Source: Edaphochlamys debaryana
Lineage: Eukaryota; Chlorophyta; Chlorophyceae; Chlamydomonadales
DNA length: 64,000 nucleotides
Direction of reading: 5' to 3'
Assembly (NCBI GenBank): GCA_016858145.1
Contig: JAEHOE010000094.1
Coordinates: 469,909 to 533,908, forward strand
Shown here: piece by piece, positions 44,901 to 54,600 of the stretch
Layout: each line of letters begins with the position of its first letter
Position numbering within the stretch: the first letter of the stretch is position 1
The notes under the pieces: model-generated
The model's database searches: none
Seen by the model: the letters and a program-made list of their open reading frames with translations, nothing else
What the model was told of the DNA's origin: nothing
Translations under genes and position numbers: made by a program

Positions 44901-46793
44901 GGTGGGGCGTGGGGTCGAGCGCTGATCAAGGCCGGCAACTACGCGTGAGCGGGGGGTGGGGGGGTGGGAGAGGTGGGGCGTGGGGTCGAGCGCTGATCAA
45001 GGCCGGCAACTACGCGTGAGCGGGGGGTGGGGGGGTGGGAGAGGTGGGGCGTGGGGTCGAGCGCTGATCAAGGCGGGCAACTACGCGTGAGCGGGGGGTG
45101 GGGGGGTGGGAGAGGTGGGGCGTGGGGTCGAGCGCTGATCAAGGCGGGCAACTACGCGTGAGCGGGGGGTGGGGGGGTGGGAGAGGTGGGGCGTGGGGTC
45201 GAGCGCTGATCAAGGCGGGCAACTACGCGTGAGCGCAGGGCGCCGGGTGGGCTGGAGGCGTCGGGATTCCATCCCGGCCCAGCAAGCCTACCGCGGCGAC
45301 CCTGACCCCCCCGGGTGCGCTGCGCTCTGCCCCCCATGGTCTAGCCTCAGCCCTCGTGTCCTCGTCCGTACTATGAAGGCGTCGGGGCTCGACCGCGGTT
45401 CGGCCAGCCTACCTTGATAGCCCGAACGCAAACCCGCCCCTGAGCACTAGCCTCGCCTTCGTCCGTGTTGACCCCATCTCTTCACCCGTGATCTGGTCTC
45501 CCCCTTGCGGACCGACAGTGGCGCGGTCAACGCCTACACCCGCGCTCTGAGCATCGACGACTCCATCTCCGCCATCCACTCCAACCGAGCCGCCGCAAGG
45601 CTAGCTTCTGGGGACCCCGCCGGAGCCGCAGCGGACTGCGACCGGGCCCTAGACCTCCTGGCGGAGAGCCGTACAAGGCTGGATCAGGGCCTGGTTGGGC
45701 CCGACGAGGGCGCCGGCTTACGTAAGCAGCTGACTAAGCTGCTGGTGCGGCGGGCACAGGCGCGCGTGGAGGCGGCGCGGGCGGCGCTGGGCGGCGCCGG
45801 GGCGGCGGCGGAGGCGGGGGCGGCAGCGCTGAGGGACTACCAGGGCGCGCTGAGGTGGGGCCGGGGGGCACGAAAGCCCGGCGGCTGTGATCCAAACTCC
45901 CACGGGCCTTGGGGCTTTCCGGGTTCACGCGGAAGTGACTTGCCCCGCGCCCACAGCTTGATCCTGTCCCTCTCCGGCCCCTACTGACCCCCCCTTCCCC
46001 CCTTCTTGCCCCCAGCCTGAGCCCGCAGGACGCCGGCCTCAGGGCGGACGCGGAGGAGCTGGCGGCGTCCCTGCAGCCGGCCGACGCAGCGGCGCTGAGG
46101 CAGAGGGGCGACGCCCGGTTCAGGTGGGTCGCGAGCGGCTAGGAAGCCGGGGCAGGGGCCAGGCGTGCAGTGCAAGCGAGTGCACGAGGGCCAGTGGAAC
46201 CAGAATCCAGGAACCAGGATCCAGGAACCAGGATCCAGGATTTAGGATCTAGGATCCAGGACCCAGGAACCAGGATCCAGTGGCCTGCTGGGTCGAGGAG
46301 AGCCAGGGCGCTGGGCCCGGCTGGGCTCCCGGGGCCCGGGGCACGGAGCAGAGGTGCTAGTGCCCCTAGGACTGGCAACACCCGAGTCAGCGCTCCGGGC
46401 GCCATGAGCCCAAAACCGTTCACCAGCACGTTTCCCCCCTTCAATCAAATGGCACGTGACCCCCCTTGTTGCCCCATCCCGCCCTCTAGGTCTGGTGACT
46501 ACGAGGGCGCTGCGGAGGCGTTCGGCGCCCTAGTGTCTCTGCCCAGGGGCCGCGTGCCGGGTGGGTGCCGGGGTGGGCGGCTGAATTCCGACCGCTAGCT
46601 TCCTACCTTTGACACCAACTCCAACACCCCCCCCCCACACACACACACCCCACATCCCTCTACCCCCTTCCCCAGTGTCGGAGCGCCTGGCCGCCTTCTC
46701 CAACCGCGCCGCCGCCCTCCTGGTCCTTGAGCGCTACGCGGCCGCCATCGCGGACGCCGACGCAGGCCTGGCTTTGCTGCTGCCGACGGCGGC

Positions 46794-46827
<34 letters not shown>

Positions 46828-47709
46828 AGCGGCGGAGCAGAGTTTGGGGCGGCGGCGGGCGAGGCCGGCATGGCAAGGCTCACGGCGTGGGCCGAGGGCC
46901 TCAGGCTGCCGAGCGATGAGCCCGCGCCTTGCTCAAGCGGTGAAGGAGGGCAGGCGCCGGAGGCTGGGTCGGGGCCAAGTGCGCCGAGTGAGGACGCGGA
47001 AGGGCAAGGCCACGCCTCTGGTGGGATGGCACCTGCTGCCGCCGCGGCGGCGGCAGCTCGCTTGCTGAGCCGTCGGGGCGCGGCGGCGGCACACCTGCAG
47101 CGGTTTTCCGCCGCCGCCGCGGACTATGGCCTGGCGACAGCGCTGCTGTTGCGGCTGGGGGAGGCGGGCAAGGCGGCGGCGGCGGCTGCCGACGCGGAAC
47201 GCATGGTGGCGCTGGCGGAGGGGAGAGAGGCGCTGCCACCGAGGCCCACCCCACTCACGCCGCCGCTGCCGCCACCGCAGCCGGCGGCAACGCAGGAGCC
47301 GCGGCCGACGCCGATGGCGGCGGCGGAGCCTGCCGCGCCGTCGTCGCGGGCATCAGACGGGGAGGACGGAGAGCTGGAGGCGCAGGCGGCGGCGGAGGGG
47401 GCGGCGGGCCAGGCAGGGGCGTGGGCGCTCGCTGTGGGGCCGGAGGAGCTGGGCGCCCAAGGGGTGGCGCTGGCGGGGTCGGTGGCGGCAGCAGCAGCCG
47501 CGGAAGAGGTCTCCGCGGCGGTAGTGACGCCGGAGCTCCCCGGCGACGACGAGGGGGGGCTGGGGCCGTGGCGGGGCCAGGGGGCGGCGGCGGCCGGAAG
47601 AGGAAGCAGCGCGGCGCCGCCACGGGGTCCCGCACCACGGCCGGTTGGGGGGCAGCAGGGTGAGGTGGGGGCAGTGGGGGGTCTCGCTGACGATGACGTG
47701 GAGGACTGA
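41926..47709 (+). CDS. DNAAF4: Dynein axonemal assembly factor 4 (DYX1C1/PF23-like)
   Basis: Eleven exons join in phase to 874 residues: 41926-42153, 42288-42433, 42670-42800, 43155-43302, 43552-43789, 44047-44127, 44770-44873, 45519-45854, 46016-46123, 46490-46560, 46676-47709. Residues 1 to about 85 are a p23/CS domain (MPLNPQYQWSETESTLEVTV, FLKVNCPPYLF), followed by REPGIWGVLAATGDK and a charged coiled coil (about 90-165), as in DYX1C1. An acidic, low-complexity linker (170-295) leads to VNFTKLETGHLPAREQREDE. TPR repeats follow, starting FLKDKGDALFRAGNYA-GAVN and continuing RGDARFRSGDYEGAAEAF. The factor works with HSP90/HSP70 in the cytoplasm to preassemble axonemal dynein arms. It is about twice the length of human DYX1C1, mostly from the linker and an Ala/Gly-rich C-terminal tail. 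Intron 5 appears to use a GC donor (CAG|GCACGT), or GTGCAG six bases upstream. Chlamydomonas PF23 is the named homologue. Confidence 0.92.
42573..42595 (+). repeat. Poly-C tract in DNAAF4 intron 2
   Basis: Twenty-three consecutive C residues lie about 75 bp before the acceptor of exon 3. Such a run is also a likely place for length errors in the sequence. Confidence 0.95.
44847..45235 (+). repeat. 71-bp tandem repeat of an exon end and its donor, six copies
   Basis: The 3' edge of DNAAF4 exon 7 (GGCAACTACGC|GTGAGC) recurs every 71 bp with copies near 44860, 44931, 45002, 45073, 45144 and 45215. Each carries an intact GTGAGC donor and the same G-rich spacer. Only the first copy is needed for the reading frame. 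Retention beyond it reaches an in-frame TGA at once (GCG TGA). Confidence 0.95.
46200..46282 (+). repeat. AGGAACC / AGGATCC short tandem repeat
   Basis: Seven-base units (CCAGGAA, CCAGGAT and variants) repeat through DNAAF4 intron 9. There is no coding content. Confidence 0.85.
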
Positions 47710-48694
47710 TGGCGACTCCGCTGCTGCTATTGAAGGGGTGGGGGGTCGTCTCGGATTGCTGCTGGTGAAGTGTTTTGACGGCGGCATACAGGAGCGAGCC
47801 CCGCGGCGGACTGGCAAGGACCAGCAGCGGGCGGGACGGATTTGACAGGCTGTTCAAGCCAGGCCGGCCGTTGGGCTGCGTACGGCGAGGGAATTGTATG
47901 TGGGGCGTGGCTGCATGTCGCTGACGTATGGCTGGCTCGAGGCGCAGGGTGCTGGGCGCTACTGCGTCGAGACGTTCATTCCTCCCGGGCACCGGTGTGG
48001 GCAGAGCCCTCGATGCCTGCTGCTGCGTCGAGTAGTGCAACGAGGGTACGCTCCTGGCAAATACAGCCTTATGCCTGGTGCTTGAGGGCTACACGCACGT
48101 TCCCACAACTACCTTGCACAGCACAGGGCGGTTAGTAGTAGGCGCTCCCTGAATGCATACCTTCCTTCACGACAGGGCAGCAAGCGGTTTGCACGGCGCG
48201 AACACCGTGGAAGTGACTTTCACACATCCCGCCGGACATCCCCCAGGGGGAAACACTTGCTGGCGGCGAAAGGACGTAACGCTGGCCACCCGGGGAGAGA
48301 ATGCACGTAGATAGTGAGGTGGCTGGCTATGGGAGGGAGCGGGGCGGGGAGTGCACGAAGGCAGCGTGGTAACTGCGTGCGCGCGTACGGCAACGAGAAG
48401 GCAGGGAGGTCGAGCTCTCACACGCCTCACGCGCCATAACTTCACGCTCTATCACGCTTTGACTTTGACCTCTATAACACGACGTTTACGTTATAGAGAA
48501 GAGAAGCGAACGAAAGCGACGCACGAACGTTCCCAGCTGGAACTTCTGCAGAAAAGAGGGCGAACACGCACTCTCAATCGACGCACGCCCAACATGCCTT
48601 CGCGCTCTATCTTGCTTCATACTTGTCCTCTATGACGTGATAGACAAAGAACGACAGCGACGCACGCACACACGTCGCAGCGAGCCATCCAGAC
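47710..48694. other. Intergenic region between DNAAF4 and the giant lectin-like gene
   Basis: No gene or TGTAA motif was found. Two related blocks, near 48445-48500 and 48600-48665, share GCTCTATC-CGCTT and TCTCTATRAC-type words. They should lie in the promoter or 5' UTR of the gene starting at 48695. Confidence 0.5.
48470..48498. repeat. Inverted repeat CTCTATAAC / GTTATAGAG
   Basis: Perfect 9-bp arms (48470-48478 and 48490-48498) flank an 11-nt loop, about 200 bp upstream of the ATG at 48695. It could be a protein-binding palindrome or a small hairpin. Confidence 0.8.
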
Positions 48695-51600
48695 ATGTGG
48701 CGTTCTTGCGTGGCGCTCCTTCTTCTGACTTCCTCCTGGATATCAAGAGGTCAGTTTATGTGCCGAGGCGGGGCGGGGAGCACTTGAGTCCAGGTTCTTG
48801 CGTAAAGCGGCATGTTCCGTTAGGAACCTGGGCCGCTCTTTGGGCAAGCCTTAGGTTCACATAGTGAAGCAGCGTCTGGCTGGCACCGTGGCTGGCAGCA
48901 TGCGAGCGACGACGGCGGCATGCGAATGCATGCCGGGTGACGCACGCAGCAGCTGCGCACCGAGGCCTGAGCATCGTTCATCGGTGACCCGCCGCGTTTT
49001 GAGCCTGCTGGTGATGGTGCTGCCAAATCTCCCTTTATGCCGCATTGCGCACCGATGGTGCGTGCGTAGCTAGCAGTCTGTATGTGCGTACGTGTGCATT
49101 GTAGGTGCAAGCACTTGCAACAGAAAAGCAAGTAGATGGGAAACAAGCAACGTTGCTCCTGCAGGAGCCTGGTGTCCTGAGGCAGGAAAGTTCCCAGTCG
49201 TTGGACGGACGAGCGAGCGACGGCGCGCCGCGTCAAGCTAGTCAAGCGGCGCTTGCCGTACTTGCCGCTTGCACCCCGTCCACTTACTGCAGGCCAGCCA
49301 CCGCCACCGTCACCGAGGCCGACCCTGTCTCCGCCCTCACCAAGGCCGCCCCGCCCGCCCCCACCTTCACCGAAGCCAAAACCTCCTTCCCCGCCTCTTC
49401 CGCCATCGCCAAGGCCGCCGCCGCGAAAGCCCCCATCTCCACGGCCGCCGCCGCAACTTCCCCCATCGCCGAGGCCGCCCCCACAACCCTGGCCTCCATT
49501 TTCGCCCAATCGGCCACCTTGGCCCCCTCGGCCGCCATCTCCCCCGCCCGCGCCGCCCCGTCCGCCCCGTCCCCCCTCTCCACCACCTTCACCTTCGCCG
49601 CCACCACCGCCTCCCCCGTTTCCGCCAATGCCCAAGCAATCCCCCGACTTTCTCACCATTGGAGGGCCAGGGGGTGTGCAGGTATGTAGGCCTGCTCGCA
49701 GGGTGGTCGTATAGGTCGTCTTGTGTATATATCTATCCCCATCCAATGCAGCTCTCATTACGCCTGAATGCAGAACTGCACATACGAGAACGCTTGCAGC
49801 GCTCGATGTGGCCTCCGGATGGTGCATGACCTCTACAAGTACCAGGGCTGGGGGGCCTACGGTAATCTGACAACTTCACCAGCTGCATCTGCATGCGAAG
49901 GTGGGTTCACGGGTGGCATGTGTGTGCATGTCTCCTCAGAGCACGCAGATGCTAGGTCGCGTAGCCCGCTTGGTCCCGCCTTGGCCCCTCGAGTGAAGCG
50001 ACAAGCCCCCTACGCCGAGGCCAGGGTTGCCGATACGTATTAATACGGCATGCATGCCGCATGCGCATGCATGCGGGGCGGGGGACCAGCCGGGCAGCCG
50101 GCGGGCGGCCCCCGCCCCCGGGGGCGGGGCCGGCGGGAGGGGATTGGGGGTAACGTGGGTCCTGGCACACTGCGCTTGTGTGGGCCGGCGGGGGAGGGCT
50201 GGAGAACAAATCGCACCGAGGCCCTGCCTGCGCACCGTCCGGGTAATCCGGGGTTGGGGCAGCTACTCACGCGCATGCTGCAAAGGCCAGGAAGCCGAGG
50301 GCGGAGGGCTGGAGAACAAACCGCAACAGTCCACTACCCTGCGCTTGAGATTAAGGCGCGCGGCTGCGTGGGCTGCCGTGCACTGCCGGACAGCACACAC
50401 ACGATTCTGTATGTGCAATATGCAGCCGTATGAATACGTCTGGGCGCGCCGTACTTTTGCCGTGTTCTGCCGTATCAGCAAAGGAGGGGGCCGTATTGCG
50501 TCTTAATACGCGTATTGGCAACGGGGGCTGCCGTATTGTGCAGTATGAAGCTCATTTGCCAGGCTAACTACAATATCCATCCTCCTGATCCTTGCGCGTG
50601 CATCCCATGCACAGGCGGTCTGGTCGCCAAGCCCTTTGAGTGATGACTGGTGCCTCTAAGCGAAAATGCTAGCTCATTATACCAAGCGTGCGCATTGCTC
50701 GCCGCCCTCCGTAACCAAGGGCCTTTGGGTTTGTACGCCCCTCGTGCCCATGTCCAGAAGAGTGAAGCGAGAAGCTAGAGAAGCCCCTCCGCCGAGGCCC
50801 AAATCCTTACTACTTCGGGCTCATTCCCAGAAGCCTCCTGCTATCTGCTGACAGGCGGATGGCTTCTTTAATTGGCTTGTTTGAGTCAGTCATCTTTCTG
50901 AATGAGCTACCTGTGCGTGCCCAGCCCCCGGCTACCACCGCCGCCGCCGCCGTAGACATCCTGTCGCGCAGCGGGGCCGCCTACACGGCAGTTCAGCGGC
51001 TTACTGGTAGAATGGATTAACTACCCCTCCGGGGTACCACATGTTTATACCAACCGAGCCAACCGAGCAATCCGGCCATCTAGCTGTGCGACGGCATGGC
51101 CAGCAGATAGAAGCGTCAGCGACTGCCGGTCTGTAACCCAGCAGCTCATGCATATGCGGGGCGCGCTTTGGCTGCCACTCATCATGGCCTCTATCTGCTG
51201 GTTAGACGCGACCCTACCTTGTGCAGATGAAAAGAAGCTCATTAATATCGTAATCTTCCTTATCCACCCATTCCCCCTCCTGCTCTTTCCTCTTCCCTCC
51301 ATCCCTCCCGCCCTCCTCCCCCTTCTCCTTCCTCTACCCTCCCTCCATCCCCATTCGTTCTCTCCCTAGCTACCCCCTTGCTTCCTCTTTCTTCCTCCAC
51401 CCCGCCCACACATACACCCCACACCCCACAGTTAGGGTTTTGTTTTGCTTACCTAGCTTGACAACGGTCCGAAGTCGTGTCCCATGCCCAAACTCGTGTC
51501 CCATGCCCAAAATCTGGAGCGCGTACCCTTTGGCAGTAGAACGGGAAGCAATGCACTTTAGGCTGCTATTCCCTTCCAGGCGAAGTAATGCAATGTATGA

Positions 51601-54600
51601 TGCGTTGATTGCGCCCATACATCCACTTGCCAGTGCTGCGGTCGGATAAGTACCGGACTGCGGAGGGCGAGACCTGCGAGAGCTGGCTTGCGTTTGGCTA
51701 CATCGACGACTACTTGCTGCATCTCACACGGTCCACCTTTTGCGTCGGCGGCGAGTGGGGTCCTCAGGTGCGTACGTGCAAGCTGCATGGCCTGCCGGTG
51801 CGTGCCCCTCATCATGCACACAAGTTTCACTTCCCCATCCATGTATTTTTATGTGTACCACCCAGGCCAGGATGGGGTACATCTACTTCATATCCGGTCC
51901 ACCGAGGACCGAAGTTGCTGCGGGACTGGCTAGGCTGGATATAGGCGGCTACCTGGCGCTGGACCTCCAATTTAAAAACGGTTCATGGAGCCGAGGCTGG
52001 TGGCAAGGGCTCCCAAATAACACACACAACCAGACTAGTTGGACCCACTACATTGCGCCCAGCAGCTGCCCTCCGGGCCAAGGAGCTGCGAACGCTCCAT
52101 TTCGACTTGTGAGTTCCAAGCATGCTAGCATTATTCTTCTGGCTGGTCAATGCCCTGATGTCAGTGTTGCTACTGGTTTGCGCTGCTCTGCAGGTGCTGC
52201 TGGGCAGGTGGCAGAGTCCGTTCCCTGATCTACATATTTATAATTCGTACGCAAGTGAGTACACGCACGAGATAGACACACCCATTCCGTCCATGTATGC
52301 TCCGGCGCAAATTCACGGTTGGCCCCTCATCACCTACTGGATACAGAGACTGTCTTCATTGCACCCGGGCAATCCTCGCGTAATGAAGGTTGGTGGATTT
52401 CTATAGTAAAAGTATACTCTAGTATATACTAAAAGATAATGCGCCCTACATACAGCAGCTGCAGGCAAGCGCTTGATACTCTGTGCCAGCCAACTGTGCG
52501 TGCACTGCTGCTGATTACTGCGTCCAGGTACTGCAGCCCCATTCCTGAACGAGACCAGCGGGTGTTTTGAGGCAGTACGCCGACCCCTGGTCATCCAGCC
52601 TGGCGACACGTGTTCAGATGACGCGGCAGCCATGTGCTCGTACCGCTGCGGCATGTGGCCAGGCGCCACGGACGCAGAATCCGTCTGTAACCGTGAGCTT
52701 CTCAAGCCCAACAAAGTCAATACCCTCAAGCTGACAGTCTTTGCAGCTTCGCAATATTCGCAAAACAAGTGCATGGCGGAATGAATGACCGCTGTACACA
52801 TACGTACTGATAACAATTGCTATTAACATCCCGCCCAGGCGTCTGGTCGGATGACCGCAGCCATTTCCTGGGCCTCCTTCGTGACGGGTCTCTGGTGCTG
52901 CAGCGGGTCGCCCCCACGACAAAGCTTATGGTCAGCATAGGCCTGGCCGCACCTTGGGCTAACCAAGTCTCCCTCCGTTTATTAGCAAACGGAACATTTG
53001 GGTGAGTTAGCTATTTGTTTGGGTGTCTCGTCCCGCATAAATGTGCCTGCTTATACCGCTTTAGCCTCACTAGCCTTACCCACTCCGCTATCCGCGCGCG
53101 CAGTATCTGGAACGACACAGATTACGGCATCTACGGCATCCCGCCAGCTACGTCAAAAACTATTACGTCATCCAGCCAGCTCACCACTACACTCGGTGGA
53201 TCCTATTCCTTGCCTGGTTCGGCTGGCGAGTCCATGGTGAGCAAGCCCACGGCCGTATGTGGGCCTAGTAGTGGGCCTATCTAGGTGAACCAGGGGTGGA
53301 ATGTGCACGATAGGTAGCGCAGCTAGCTCAGCAGCTAGCCTCCAGCCTCCAATCAAGTCCCTTCAAACTACTGTCAAGTTCCATGATGAGCCCCTTGGAA
53401 TGGCTTTTTAGGCTAGTAATTGGATGTATGGGGACGGGGGCCTGAGCGCGTGTCTCTGCCCTCATATACTGCTGGCTCGCCCGCCCCAATCAACGATATG
53501 CTTACTTGCCGCATCTACGTGCGTGCTTGAGACGCCTCTCTACCCACCCCAAAAGACATTTCCCTTCAAACTGATTGCCAAGGTCCATGATACTAAGCCC
53601 CTTTCGACTATCCATCGTAAAGTCAGGCTACTGCCGTTCCCCGCCTGTCTAATTACCACAGGCCCCATACACATTGGTGGTTTCGAACAGCGGAGTGGCT
53701 TCAATTGTGAACAAGGATGGATACCCGTCCTGGGTGACTGAACGCCGTGAGCCCGCCTGTCCTTCCTGGCGCAGCCTCAAGCTCACAGCTTTGCTGTTCA
53801 GAAGGTTCGCTCAAGTGGTGCTTGTTTCCTTGCTTGCAGGTCCGCCCCTGGGCATTGGGGCCGCCGGGTATGTCTGCCCGCTCGTACGCAGCATTGACAG
53901 CTGCTTAAACCAGAGCTGTGCGCTCTACCAAAACGCCAACACCAATGCATCGAATGGAGCCGAAACCTATTGCAACTGTAAGCACGCGCTTACAGGCCAG
54001 CATCTAGATGAGTCCTATCTGCCCTTGACTCACGATGATGTAATGATGATGTGCGCAGACCAGTACTCTCTGAGGAGAGGTTTTGCCCTTCGCCTCCAAG
54101 CGGATGGAAACGTTGTACTTCTAAATATGACCGGGTTAACGCCCGTCTGGGCTTCTGGCACTTTCATGAGGGGAGCAAGCGGCTTCGTCATGGCTCTGAA
54201 CAGCAATGGTACCTTCTCGGTGTACGGCGGAAACTCTACGCTAGCTTGGGGCCTACGTTTAACGTCCGAGGCCGCAGTACCGGGCAGGGGACAGCACATC
54301 TCATACCCCATGAACGGAGGTACCAGCAGTGGGCCTTTTACAATGGTGCGTCATGTACGCGGCAATTCGACCCTTATAAAGTAGTGCCGTGTTCATTCTG
54401 CCAGCACCCAACCACAAGGAGTGAGGAGTCACAATCAACATCAAGCATTACATCTGCACCCAAGGCAGAAACTATGCAAGAGGCAGCGTTTTAAAAACAA
54501 TAACCAGGCCTGAAAAGGCGGAGCATGGCAAGGCAGGATAGGGCGTTAGAGGTCAGGATTAGCAACCGGGGTTGGGAGCTTGCCATCGTGGATGCGCAGG

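Noticed and set aside
48820..49827. 335-residue Gly-rich open frame on the minus strand
   Set aside because: It is the antisense of the polyproline exon 49293-49681 (CCN proline codons read as GGN glycine) and has no splice or domain support.
49880..49899. Possible 18-nt exon (AASACE) in the giant gene
   Set aside because: Phase would allow it, but the flanking exons also join without it and there is no repeat copy to support it.
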